From contig OZ026528.1 in the NCBI GenBank assembly GCA_964019695.1, positions 52,048,495 through 52,112,494 on the forward strand: 64,000 nt of DNA, read 5' to 3'. The notes beneath the pieces were generated by a model, which searched no databases, had not been told where the DNA came from, and saw nothing but the letters and a program-made list of their open reading frames with translations. The position numbers and the translations under genes are program-made. This document shows positions 30,000 to 40,672 of this stretch, in pieces. Numbering within the stretch: the first letter of the stretch is position 1; every line of letters starts with the position of its first letter. The DNA comes from Loripinus fragilis (Eukaryota > Mollusca > Bivalvia > Lucinida > Lucinidae).

Positions 30000-32290
30000 G
30001 GCCCTGAATCACCCATCTGAGTTGTGTTTAAAGCGTATATATAGGTATCTGGTGAAAGCTGACCACTTCCCTGATGACACCTTGGTGGTCATTTTTTTTT
30101 GCCCAAGGGCCATAATTTGCAAGGCCTTATTGTTGCAGACAAGAAGATTTTTTCATGTTTTCCCAATATAAGCCTTTGTACAATATGTGACCCTGGGGTG
30201 GGGCTATGTTTGGCCCAAAACGCATAATTTGAACAAATTTGGCAAAGGTCTACTAGGTGATGCTACACACCAAACATCAACACTCTAGGCCTTGTTGTTT
30301 CAGACAAGAAGATCTTTTCATGATTTTCCTATAAGCCTGTGTAAAACATGTAACCCCAGGGCAGGGAGTTTTTTTGCAAACTTGTACAATATGTGACCCT
30401 GGGGTGGGGCTATGTTTGGCCCAAAGCGCATAATTTGAACAAAACTGGCAAAGGTCTACTAGGTGATGCTACACACCAAACATCAATACTCTAGGCCTTG
30501 TTGTTTCAGACAAGAAGATTTTTTCATGACTTTCCTATAAGCCTGTGTTAAACATGTAACCCCAGGGCAGGGAGGTTTTTTGCAAACTTGGTAGAGGTCC
30601 TCTATGTGATGCTACATACCAGATATCAAGGCTTTAGGCTTTGTTATTTCAAACAAGAAAATTTATTCATGATTTCCCTAAATAAGCCTATGTCGAACAG
30701 GTGACCCCGGGGGCCTTTTTGGACCCCAGGGGCTTAATTCGAACTAATTTAGTAGATTAGAGGTCCACTAGATAATGCTACATACCAAATATCAAGGCTC
30801 TATGCCTAGTGGTTTCAAACAAGAAGATTTTTTCAAGTTTTCCCTATATAAGCCTATGTGAAAAATGTGACCCCTGGGACAGGGCCAATTTTACCCTATT
30901 GGTGTAATTTAAATTAACTTGGTAGAGGTCCACTATGTGATGCCTCATAGTATACCAAATATCAATGCTCTTGGCCTTGTTGTTTCAGACAGTAGATCAT
31001 TTCATGTTTTCCCTATATAAGATAATGTAAAAAATAGGACCCCCAGGGCGGAGTCATTTTTGGCCCCATGGATATAATTTGAACAAACTTGGTAGAGGTC
31101 TACTAAATGATGCTACATACTAAATATGAAGACTCTAGGCCTTGTGGTTTCAGACAAGAACATTTTTCATGTTTTCCATATATAAGCCTATAACATATGA
31201 ACCCCAGGGAGGGCCATTTTTGGCCCAAGGAGCATAATTTGAACAAACTCAGTAGAGGTTTACTAGCTGATGATACATACCAAATATCTACAAGGATCTC
31301 ATCTTCATCAGCGAAGGTTTCGTCGTATCTACCTTTCGACAAACCCTTCGCCTCACGACCCTCTATATTTATTATTAGCGCAGACTAATCGACCAATGAA
31401 AACGCCAGGAAGGATTTTTTCGATAATACCTTCCTGCCAATCAGATTAAATGTAGCAGTTTGTCGGCATCTTATGTGCACCGCCTGCTAAATCTCTATAA
31501 GTCAAGATAAGCAAAGATTTTGGTCGTAAAATCATTTATTTTTCTTCAATAATTAAGTTTTAAAATTATGTTATAGGTGCTCAAAATAACCATCTTAATA
31601 TGACAGTTCTTTTGAGCACATTAAACGTACATATTAGTTTTTAAATAAGAAAACTGAATGTAAATTAATCACGCCGTCTTATCTGGAGGCCTGGTGTTTA
31701 TCAATTATTTGCACCGCTTTGTGATTGATCATATGAATTGTTGCTATTTTCGGCTATGAGGTATTCTATCGGAGAAAATCAAAGCTGTGAGGCCAAGGGT
31801 TAGATTAGACAATCGCAACCCTTGGTAGAACAAGATGCAAGGATCTAGGCCTTGATGTTTCATAGAACTTCAAGAATATTTTTTCATGTTCTCCGTAAAA
31901 GACTATTTAAAACATGTGACCCCCGGGGCGGGCCCACTTTTGGTCACAGTTGCATAACTTGAATTAACTTTGTAGAAGACTTGTAGCTGATGCTACATAC
32001 CAAATATCAAGGCTCTAGACCTTGTGGTTTCAGACAAGAAGATTATTAAAATTTTCATCTCGAAAATCTTTTTTAGCCTGTGTATCCTAGATATACAATG
32101 GACCAAAATCATTTGAACAGTTATAAAAGAGGGCCATTTAAGGATCATTCCTGCAAGGTTTGGTAAAACTCCAGCCAAATCTTTAGAAGGAGATATCTTT
32201 CAAAGCAATTGTTGAGGACGGACGTCGCACATTGCACGACAGACATCCAATGATCACAATGGCTCGCCATTAGCCAATGGCTCAGGTTAG
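30000..32290 (+). mobile_element. Composite element with GCTCACCTGAG-type ends, copy 3
   Basis: Starts 'gccctgaatcacccatctga' and ends 'tggctcaggttagctta', i.e. mutated versions of the ends of copy 1. Contains about nine roughly 180-200-bp units ('gtgacccc...tagaggtccactaggtgatgctacat'). It is interrupted at 31285-31815 by unrelated DNA including a hairpin-family member (31575-31700). Two adjacent units at 30175-30570 are nearly identical. Confidence 0.65.
31285..31815. mobile_element. Insertion within the composite element
   Basis: The host unit stops at 'taccaaatatctacaaggat' and resumes at 'caaggatctaggccttgatg', so the two copies of 'caaggatct' could be a target duplication. Within lies a copy of the GTGCTC hairpin family and GC-richer DNA with 'aaggattttttcgataat.ccttcctgcc' arms. 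Class unknown. Confidence 0.45.
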
Positions 32291-33420
32291 CTTATAACAT
32301 TTCTGCGCCTGTACATGCAATAAATATTTAGAAATAAAAATGTAACATGGGTTTCAATTAATGGTAAGTACAAAAGACAAATTCTTCAATGGTATAAACT
32401 TAGGATAAAGATAAAATGATTAAAACACCCACAATTTGTATATATTAAATAAACAATGCGAGACCTGTTTCGTGTTTATTTGAACAGATGTGAACTTCAT
32501 TTTTTCCAGTTGCATATTAATAAAACAAACCTTTTTTGCTTTCTCATAAATAACGGACGTGTCCCTGGTATAGCCAAATAAACAAAATGGCAATTTAAAG
32601 CATAACCATAACACAACAGCCAGAAATACATACCTACCCCTCTTTTAATGATTTTAAGGGCTATACCGGATGTATTTTTCATGAAATGCGTATTTACATG
32701 TGTTATTTTCTTTAACGTTTAGAGGAACATTCAGTCTATTATTCAAATGAAAAAAAAAACAGCTTCTATGACCTGTTTTTGCATGACAACTGGGCTTAAT
32801 AAGTTTTATCATACAATTGCCAAAATGGGTATACCATGTATAAAAGTGGTCCTGAAAGAATTGTGAAAAATAAATTCTCAACACTCACAGCCGACTCAAG
32901 TTCTTAGATATATCGCCAATAAAACTGATCACCAAATATTGCATTAATATTGTGTTTTGTTTACAATTAAGTGTTGCTTTGGAAACTGTATACTTTAAAA
33001 TTTGATGTCTCAGTTGCTTCCTAAAAGTAAATATCCAACTGAAATGCTTTATTTTCTAACAGAACCCACTTTAAATATTTATGTACAATTTATCATAGGT
33101 TTCAAGAGAAAAGGTTCATCTCTTTAAGAGAAATCGTTCGAAAATGATTTTGAACATTTCGTTTCAGACAGCATTTTCAAACGCTTAAAATTTGACCACT
33201 CGTCTTCAGAGACTGTTTCAACCTAGCGAATAAAGTTAGGAACTATTTTCTTGTTGACTGCATACTCCTGTAGATCAGATTCACCTATATAAATCAATCA
33301 TAACCAAATATAACAAGAAATAAAGGAGAACCGACAATTTCGAATTTGTTCAAATAAACGTGAAACACCTTTTGTACTGTTAAGAATAGTAAGAAAGTTA
33401 TTCACTTGAGAATGTGGTTT
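32291..33420. other. AT-rich spacer, nothing recognised
   Basis: About 1.1 kb. The small minus-strand open frames near 32420-32880 overlap each other in different frames and show no motif. No RNA gene or bounded element was seen. Confidence 0.45.
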
Positions 33421-33423
33421 CGA

Positions 33424-33744
33424 GTTGTGTTTGCTACGAGAAACATGCCTCCAGTGAATAGCTGACATAGCAGTTTACAACAGTTTGGTATTTGACTACT
33501 ATCGATTGTCATGCCTAGTGATAAACCCAGTAGTTGTTTGCTACGAGAACAGCCTTCAGTGAATAACTAACATAGCAGTTTACAACAGTTTGGTATTTGA
33601 CTACTATCGATGGCCATAGCTAGTGATAAACACAGCAGTTGTTTGCTACGAGAAACATGCCTTCAATGATTAACTAACATAGCAGTTTACAACAGTTTGG
33701 TATTTGACTACTATCTATGGCCATACCTAGTGATAAACACAGCA
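33424..33744. repeat. Tandem repeat, about 110-bp unit, three copies
   Basis: Three units share 'tgtttgctacgagaa', 'catagcagtttacaacagtt', 'tggtatttgactactatc' and 'agtgataaacacagca'. A single diverged relative with the same order ('taactaacataccagttt', 'agtgataaacacatcaacc') lies at 56575-56680. Confidence 0.85.
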
Positions 33745-33940
33745 ACCTCTATAGGTAACTACCATACAGCTGTTAAACGGTTTGACTCCACCTTCATTAC
33801 ATGTATAGGGAATTAAAGTATACACATTTCAATTGACAAAACACTATGGTCATGATACAAATTCTTCAAATGTATGTACAAAATACAAATTCCAGTTGAA
33901 AGTACACCACTATAATTGTAGCGTATATGGAAAAGAGCTT

Positions 33941-33949
33941 ACACACACA

Positions 33950-33995
<46 letters not shown>
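33941..33995. repeat. (CA)n microsatellite
   Basis: Continuous ac repeats interrupted once by gcgc near 33951. The open frames over it are artefacts of the repeat. Confidence 0.95.
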
Positions 33996-33997
<2 letters not shown>

Positions 33998-34137
33998 GAA
34001 CATATCAATGTACAAATCACAATTTCTACAATCGTATACAGTGAACAAAAGCAAAAGTATTCAACATGTCATAGATTGCTGTTTGTATCGAAGTGTTTCT
34101 ATCATTCTGCTTGTAAAAATGTATAGTACCAAATATA

Positions 34138-35647
34138 CTGTTCATAAAAAGTAGGGGATATTTGACCTCAATGATGGATTTTGGAAAATAAGGATAGCTT
34201 TACCTCTCAAAAAGACATTAAATCCAAAGTAAAATCAAAATCCTATGAATTTAATCAATAGTTAATTCCAATAATGACCCCATTATCGAAACACACGGCA
34301 GGTAATCTCTGGAGCGTTAACGTCATTTTTCACACGTCATTAATAACGTGTAGGTCAGCCTCGATTGGCATAAAAAGCAATACAGCGTCGATGTATGCTC
34401 CCAATAAGTCGATGTATGGTGACCTGAGGGGTCCTTCACCATTCCTCTTGCAGCACCTCACCAAGCTCACCCAGAATCCTCGGTAGAGGAGTACATCTCT
34501 GAACACGTTTCCCAAGAATGCCACACACATGCTCGATAGGTGACTAGACGAGACTCATCATTGGCCACAGAATAGTAGGAATATTCCGTCGCTGAAGATA
34601 GCCAGTAACAACTTTTGCCAGATGTATCCTAGCGTTATCATCCTGGAATATGATTTTGCGGTCGTGACGTTAAGCAAACGGTATAACTTCAGGAGCTAAC
34701 ACATTGTCCCAGTAGTACACCTCTGTAACTCGACCTTGACACACATGTACGTCTGTTTTGTCGGTCACTGTAATGCCAACCCATACCATAACAAAGGCCC
34801 TACATATCGACCATGAGCAACCCTAGCAGGGTCAGTAAAACGCCCACCAACACGACGCCAGACTCTTATACACCTATCAATATCTTGACACGGCACTACA
34901 CATAACATGCGAGCACTGATTATTGTTCCACCGCCAACGCTGTGTACACCATGCCAAACATACTCTACGATGCCTGGCTGCAAACGGCAACACAACTTGC
35001 GGACGTCGTGCGCTCCCACCACCTGCGTGAAACGTGATGACTGAGGGTCTGCCTGGAGAATGCAACCCCTCGATGACGGCGTAGGTATTGTTGCAGATCA
35101 GTCGACATCAAATACCTGTTACTTTACGCTTCTTTGACAACAAGCCAGTCATCGCAACGGCAAGTATTCATTAGACGCCCACTTCCGGTATATCCGCTTC
35201 TGCTACGTAGCTCTGATAGCGTGCCCACAATCGACTCGCATCAGACTGTGAAATATCCATGACGATTGCAGTCTGTACCTTCGTACTTCCGGTCTGAAGC
35301 GTTCCAATAGCTCTCCAGCGCCCAGCTTCTGTATTGCATCTCATAATGCCAAAAGCAAAAAATGACCCAGCATGTCAATAAATGGTCTTTCAGCAGTCAA
35401 ACCTGAAAATTGTATTGAAATCAAACCTTGACAAACCGGTTGGCCACTGACGTTAAAATTCACGTGATACCCTACCGTATTCAATGTTCACGTGCGTGGC
35501 CATCCGAGCGTAAATTTTAAATTTCTCAACAATAAAATGTACACACATGATACACAGACTAACTGATATATTGTATACATGCATTTATTAAAAAGGGGTG
35601 ATAGAGGGGCCAGGGAAAAACAAATATCCCCTACTTTTTGTGAACAG
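34138..35647 (-). mobile_element. Tc1/mariner-type transposon, complete ends
   Basis: Terminal inverted repeats of 26 bp, 'ctgttcataaaaagtagggg' plus 'atattt' (34138-34163) and the complement at 35622-35647 with one mismatch. A TA dinucleotide flanks each end (34136-34137 and 35648-35649), the target duplication of this superfamily. At 1510 bp the element has the usual full length. The minus strand encodes a decayed transposase. Confidence 0.85.
34440..35345 (-). pseudogene. Decayed Tc1-like transposase
   Basis: Reading the minus strand across frames gives, in order, an N-terminal helix-turn-helix-like block (MDISQSDASRLWARYQSY, near 35265-35210), 'YLRRHRG' and 'FSRQTLSHHV' (about 35100-35030), 'GITVTDKTDVHV' (about 34780-34745), 'RKIIFQDDNARIHLAK' (about 34660-34615, equivalent to the QDNARPH motif with the second catalytic Asp) and 'SPIEHVCGILGKRV' (about 34540-34505, equivalent to the SPDLNPIEH region before the last catalytic Glu). 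Stops and frameshifts occur throughout, so it is inactive; it could still be mobilised in trans because the ends are intact. Confidence 0.75.
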
Positions 35648-35927
35648 TATAAAAGCACATAAACGTACAAAATAAAAGCCGATTACACATTCCTACAAAA
35701 GTTTAGCTTAAAATTGTTTTATTTTTACTATTTCCTGTACTACTAAGAAAACTTAAAGTTCTTAGTTTGTCGATGATAAATGCAAGTCACTCAAAATATG
35801 TTCGACTTGAGAACCATTATGTGAATGTGTAAATAAATTATTGTATTGTTTGTCAAAACTGACCCGAGACATATGCATATTCAATGACCTTTTACCCAGT
35901 CTTCATGAATCTTCGTAAAAAGTGGGC

Positions 35928-36005
35928 TTTAGATTGTTGTACAGTTACTAATCTGAATGAAATTAATCATAATTCTCCGATAGCTAAGTGGATAGCCGAG
36001 TGTTT
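35928..36005. repeat. 78-bp direct repeat covering the tRNA-like 5' half, copy 1
   Basis: 'ctttagattgttgtacag' through 'ctaagtggatagccgagtgt' is repeated almost exactly at 37330-37409. The repeat breaks inside the tRNA-like sequence, in its anticodon arm. Confidence 0.75.
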
Positions 36006-36046
36006 TTAGCACTCAAAAGATGTGGGTTCGAGTCCAGTAGCATTTA
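35974..36046 (+). tRNA. tRNA-like sequence (Lys TTT-like), probably pseudogene or SINE head
   Basis: Contains box-A-like 'tagctaagtgg' and box-B 'ggttcgagtcc'. A perfect 5-bp anticodon stem GAGTG/CACTC closes a 7-nt loop TTTTTAG, which would give anticodon TTT. The acceptor arms ('tctccga' against 'agtagca') do not pair and the T stem has mismatches, so it is not a normal tRNA gene. A T run at 36051-36058 could end Pol III transcription. Best read as a degenerate tRNA or tRNA-derived element. Confidence 0.35.
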
Positions 36047-36628
36047 AGTATTTTTTTTCATTTTTTTTTCGGTTTGCTAGTTTCTTTGTCTTTATTCTTA
36101 ATTTTGTGCACAACTGGATATAATAATTTGAATTTGGCATGCGTTTATGTAACAAATGCAGCACCGTGAATAATTTAAATAAGCTTATATGTGATTAACT
36201 CATTGCACGCTAACAACTAGGCTATCAGACCATTTGCATAAACGAATTGACATTATCTTCATTTATTCTGTAAAAGCGTGACCAAGGTCGGAGTACTCCA
36301 TGAAAACGCACGAATATCACGAAGATTTTGGCGTAAATGAAATCAGTCTATGTTCAATTATGGCAGACTATATTAAGCTATTTGGCCATATTTATAATTA
36401 AGTGTTAAACTTTTGATAAGCAGGTGAAAGTGTATGCGATTTTGAGTATCGATTCCTGATCTTTGCCCCCTTTCTGACATTGAGCATAAAAACAAGTTTA
36501 TTAACCTCTAGCAAAAATTAAGCTACATGTGAACAACTACAGCTTATCAGCTTGTGCAGTTGGTCGTCAGCTGGAAAATTTTATATTAAAAACTTTCCAA
36601 ATGATATATTTAAATATTCTACCAAAAG

Positions 36629-36843
36629 TAAGGAAGAAGGCAAAGATCAGGAATTGATGCACCCAATTACCACTGTTAACCCAGGACACCGAATGCGAAA
36701 GTGACAAAAACACGAGGAAACATCGCATACAAGACACCAAAAGAGGTCAGCCCTTTCCTAACAGGTCACCACAGGGCTACAAGTACCACACACCACAGAA
36801 TGGCAAAACATATACAAAAAACAAAAACGATCCACAAAAGAAT
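36629..36843 (-). mobile_element. Old, truncated family A retroelement tail
   Basis: Minus-strand blocks 'tcttttgtggatcgttttt', 'ggaaagggctgacctctt', 'cactttcgcattcggtgtcc' and 'cctgatctttgcc' match 5743-6266 with many changes. Another stray 'tatcgattcctgatctttgc' lies at 36448-36467. Confidence 0.65.
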
Positions 36844-37329
36844 AGATCATCAAAACATGACTAACATTGGTGACTTGGAGGTGAGGGGTCAAAACAAACA
36901 AACTTGCCTTATTGCTGGTGTCCTTTAAAGGGGTTGATTTGTTCTTCTTTATATTGTTGCAACAGGAATCCAGATGCAATTATCAACCGTTACAAGAATC
37001 GGTTGACAAAATGTATGTACACAGTGGTCTAGATAAGGATTTTGACCAATGGGTATTTCACCCCCTACTTTTTAATTTAATGTGTATTTTACTCCATATT
37101 TAAAAAATCTAATGGCAGAAAATGCAAAGCCTTGTAAAAAGACCCAACATTTGCTTCACATATTTTAAAGAAAAGTTGCTTGTATCAAATACATGTTGCA
37201 TTTAAGGAAAACTTACAAGATTTATACAATTGGTGTATATCAATTAGTTTTTTCTTACTAAGAATAAAAGATTTCACCACATAAATTGAATATCAGCACT
37301 GAAACATCAAACTGTAAAGGGTATTTTTG
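36844..37329. other. AT-rich spacer
   Basis: No gene or bounded element is recognised. A T-rich stretch 'ggttgatttgttcttcttta' and short low-complexity open frames only. Confidence 0.4.
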
Positions 37330-37409
37330 GGCTTTAGATTGTTGTACAGGTACTAATCTGAATGAAATTAATCATAATTCTCCGATAGCTAAGTGGATAG
37401 CCGAGTGTT
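37330..37409. repeat. 78-bp direct repeat covering the tRNA-like 5' half, copy 2
   Basis: Matches 35928-36005. Here the tRNA-like sequence stops after 'gccgagtgttt' and continues into unrelated AT-rich DNA. Confidence 0.75.
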
Positions 37410-37490
37410 TAATTTAATTTTCAATGCTGAATTCCAAAAAATCAATGCTGAAATACCCTTTACCCCCTCTTATCTGGAGCCCTGTTGTAC

Positions 37491-37885
37491 AATAACTTTT
37501 TTAACTCTTAAAACGACAATCACAACAAAAGTCGTCTGCTTTTCTAGTCTGCCGAAATATTTAAGAATCCTTTTTGGCAAAGAGTGTGGACCCAGATCCT
37601 ATGGAGCAGTCTGTTCTGGGTCCACGCTGTTCGCTTACAAGAATTGGTTGACAAAATGTAATTTACAATTACTTTCTAAAACTCACAACAAAAGTCGTCT
37701 GCTTTTCTCGTCTGCCGAAATATTTAGGAATCTTCTTTGACAAACAGTATGGATCCAGATCAGACTGCTTCTATGGAGCAGTCTGATCTGAGTCCACACT
37801 GTTCGCTTTTATACTTAAATTTGACAATAATGTTAGGCAATTATTTGCAGCAGACGACATTTTTTCTTCGCGCTTTAAGGGTTAA
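37491..37885. mobile_element. TTAA-type palindromic element with internal duplication
   Basis: Starts 'ttaactcttaaaacgacaat' and ends 'cgctttaagggttaa', matching the ends of the elements at 27416 and 57154. The interior contains two copies of 'aaaagtcgtctgcttttct' plus 'gatccagatcagactg...cagtctgatctgagtcc'-type hairpins. Likely a piggyBac-like MITE that acquired an internal tandem duplication of about 180 bp. Confidence 0.55.
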
Positions 37886-38089
37886 AAGGATGTGATAACT
37901 CTATTTAACTATCACACTCTCGAGAAAAGAAAAAAAAAACATGAATTTCAGAAACCTGTGCAGGTGTCATATTTTGTTCTTTTCACATGGTTCAACCCAT
38001 TTAAAATGACTTCGTCCATATGTGATTAGTGCCATTACCATATTGACTGATCCATATGATCCAATGCAAGAGATTTTGGTACTAATCGT

Positions 38090-38480
38090 ATATGCGCTAA
38101 AGCCTCCTTTGAATGCCTATTCAAATTCAGCGAGGCTAGATGTCTTATTTATGGTCTATGCCTTCCTCTACTTCTATACTTGGAGTGTGTGAGAAGTGAA
38201 TGCTCTGGTGAGACTGTACATATGTGCTAACGCCTTCTTCAAATATCTATTCAAATCCAGCGGGGTTAGGGTCAATATTCGGTCCAAGCCCTAATCAACT
38301 TTTATACTCTGTGTCAGCGATAAGTGAAGGCTCTGGGGAGACAGCGCATATGTACTTAAGCCTTCTTTAAATGTCTTTTCAATTCCAGCCGGTCTAGAAG
38401 TCAAATATTGGGCCTGAGTCTGCCTCTACTTCTATACTTTGTATATGTGAGAAGTGAAGGCTCTGGTGAGACTGAACATT
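38090..38480. repeat. Tandem array, about 125-bp unit, downstream of the TRIM-like gene
   Basis: Three units share 'cttctatact..g.gtatgtgagaagtgaa' and 'ctctggtgagactg.acat'. Homologous to the array at 9670-9936 plus 10290-10440 and uninterrupted here. It begins segmental duplication A2. Confidence 0.75.
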
Positions 38481-38924
38481 CGTGCTTAATTATCCTTTCC
38501 ATGCCCTGTACAAATACACGGGGCTAGAGGTCTAATATTGAGCCTGAGTTCTCCTCTTCTTCTATGATTTTAGCCGCGAAATATGATTTTCTACAATGTG
38601 GCATTTTGACAAGTGTAGACTCAGACGAGCCCATGCGGCCTACTTTTATGTTTAGAAACTCCAAACGATGATCAGCCAGAGCCTTAACACTCACGGGATA
38701 TTCAAGCGACTAGCAAAGACTCTGATCAGACTGCGCGTATGCGCAGGCTGATATGAGGCTTTGCTGGTCGCACATACCCCAGTGTTGGTAATCTCATGAC
38801 GCTGCTCATTTGTGTATGGGAGAAGTCAAGGCTCTGGCGAGACTGTGCATATGCGCAGTGTCATCTGAGCCTTCACTGCTCGCCGATGTGTTGATACTAA
38901 AATCTCTTGAGCTGGCCTGATCTC

Positions 38925-40652
38925 TTACTTCAATGTGAACACCAGTATGTCATTACGATCTTCGCATGTTACCACAAGAGTTCCATCACTACGGCGGAAG
39001 CTGGTTGTGTATGGCCTATAAAGACCATCTTTTTCTGTCAGGAACTCTCGTACTTCTTTGCCATCTTTTGTTATCAAAACTACTTTATCGCTTGCCCAGT
39101 CGCACACTAACAGGTTTTCATTTTCATCGACATTTATTCCTGTGTACCGCTTAAATGAAGGATCAGATACAGAGTACATGATATTGCCATTGCTTTCAAG
39201 ACAATATACTGTTGATGTACATGTTCGGTCTTCTACATCAGATACAATTAGTGTTTCATCATTCGACACGTCAATATAAAGGGGCTCTTTGAACAGTAAT
39301 TTACCATCATTGCAATTGTATGGATTGATTATACGCTTCTTTTTCCCAGTAAGATCATAAATTCCGATCTTGCATTCTCCTGAATCTACCGATGATATAT
39401 AAATACTTTCACGTGAAACAGCCACACCCCTGCATTCCATCCCAAGATCTACCTTATGGCCTAAAGCAAGTGAAGGCGTCACTTGAATGAACTGTAAGTA
39501 TTGTTCATACGGGAAAGTTACTATCACTTGGTGTTGATTTACAGGAGCTACATCCCAAGGTTCTCCAAGCACGTCAATACTTTCCTTCATTTGCAAGCTT
39601 TTGTCTAGAAGTTTTAATTTCTTATTGTACCAATCACAAAGAACCAGTTCCCCTGATGATAGGAAAGTAGATCCAGATATCCAGGCAACTTGGGCATCAG
39701 ATTGTACTTTGACATTGATTTTATTTCCTGCTGTTATACACATTACATCGAAGCCTTTCAGTTGTGGTGTTCTAGAAGTATGGCATTTAACCGTTCCAAG
39801 ATCTTGATTACCTGCAAAACGTATAGCTGGATTACATTCAAAAGAAATATGAGGCTGGTACACTTCTTTGGTGATTTCTTCTGTGATTGTTGTCAAAGAC
39901 GTCACTGCATGTGATAGTTGTATATTACACATAAATATACTTCGGGTGTCAGCTCGTTCTATTGCCAGCTGAAGGTTCCTATTGTCATCAACTAAACGGT
40001 TCATTGCAGATTTACAGATATTCACTTGTTGGACTATAGGCTCCTGTTCTTGGGTTTCCAAGATGCTGATGTCTGAAAGACTTTTGGCTTCCATGCTGTC
40101 GAGTTGTGCAATAAGCTCTTCTCGAAACTGCTTTACTCTGTCTCGACAGTTTTCAGCTCCCAAAGACAGAGTTCTGAGGTCATGTTCTCTGTTCTCCTGT
40201 AGTGTTGAAATGTTTTTATTCAGCGCATTAAAGTTATCAATGGTTGTCTTAGTATTGTCGACATTAAAGCTTAGGATTTCTTCATCAATATCACTGGTTT
40301 TACATCTTCTGTGGTGAAGAGTTCTACAGTTCACACAAACAAGGCTACAATGTTCTTTACAATATATTGATACCTCATGTTTCATACAGGAACACAGAAC
40401 TGTATTTAAAACTTGCATCTTTCCTGCTGATCTTTTTGGTGGCATCAATTCTCCAGATAGCAGCTTATGTGAACGTGTCAATTTTAGTTTCCCATGTGCA
40501 GTTTTACACCCCTCACATAAATACTCAGCACATTCGTGACAGTAGGCTGCTGCTTTCTTTGAGATATGGTCATAGTCACATGGGTCACATGCGATGGTAA
40601 AACTTTCTTCCGAAGAAACGTGACCTCCTTTAGCACCATCAATTGAGTCCAT
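38925..40652 (-). CDS. RING-less TRIM-like protein (B-box/coiled coil/NHL-like propeller)
   Basis: A single-exon frame of 575 codons plus stop, starting at an ATG (MDSIDGAKGG) just after a conserved 5'-UTR splice acceptor. Residues 22-62 hold a first B-box (CDPC..YCHECAEYLCEGCKTAH), residues 87-117 a second (CSC..YCKEHC..VCVNC..LHHRRC). Residues about 128-265 are acidic/basic and heptad-rich, a predicted coiled coil. From about 320 to 575 short blades recur, e.g. ELVLCDWYNKKLKLLD, ENLLVCDWASDKVVLI and DGTLVVTCEDRNDILVF, as in NHL or related beta-propellers. There is no RING, so no catalytic E3 domain. In known TRIMs the B-box and coiled coil assemble dimers and the propeller binds partner protein or RNA; whether this one acts in immunity or RNA control is unknown. 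The nearest paralogue in the window is the frameshifted copy at 10448-12183. Large lineage-specific expansions of such genes are known in bivalves. Confidence 0.88.
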   Translation of the reverse strand: MDSIDGAKGGHVSSEESFTIACDPCDYDHISKKAAAYCHECAEYLCEGCKTAHGKLKLTRSHKLLSGELMPPKRSAGKMQVLNTVLCSCMKHEVSIYCKEHCSLVCVNCRTLHHRRCKTSDIDEEILSFNVDNTKTTIDNFNALNKNISTLQENREHDLRTLSLGAENCRDRVKQFREELIAQLDSMEAKSLSDISILETQEQEPIVQQVNICKSAMNRLVDDNRNLQLAIERADTRSIFMCNIQLSHAVTSLTTITEEITKEVYQPHISFECNPAIRFAGNQDLGTVKCHTSRTPQLKGFDVMCITAGNKINVKVQSDAQVAWISGSTFLSSGELVLCDWYNKKLKLLDKSLQMKESIDVLGEPWDVAPVNQHQVIVTFPYEQYLQFIQVTPSLALGHKVDLGMECRGVAVSRESIYISSVDSGECKIGIYDLTGKKKRIINPYNCNDGKLLFKEPLYIDVSNDETLIVSDVEDRTCTSTVYCLESNGNIMYSVSDPSFKRYTGINVDENENLLVCDWASDKVVLITKDGKEVREFLTEKDGLYRPYTTSFRRSDGTLVVTCEDRNDILVFTLK

Positions 40653-40664
40653 GTCTCTGTATGA

Positions 40665-40672
40665 GTGCCTCT
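40665..40672 (-). other. Candidate 5'-UTR splice acceptor of the TRIM-like gene
   Basis: Minus strand 'ctgtaatttcag|aggcact', 13 nt upstream of the ATG at 40652. Same position and sequence context as in the A1 paralogue. It supports the chosen start and implies an upstream non-coding exon that I could not locate. Confidence 0.55.

Noticed and set aside
33833..34154. Histidine/threonine repeat frames
   Set aside because: Produced by the (CA)n microsatellite; the same holds for 44809-45082 over the (TG)n tract.
34765..35065. Two overlapping minus-strand frames of 62-85 codons
   Set aside because: Shadow or shifted frames of the decayed Tc1-like transposase.
35974..36046. Functional nuclear tRNA-Lys gene
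   Set aside because: Anticodon arm is good but acceptor arms do not pair and the T stem is imperfect; kept only as tRNA-like.
38907..40600. Plus-strand frames over the intact TRIM-like gene
   Set aside because: Antisense shadows without known motifs.
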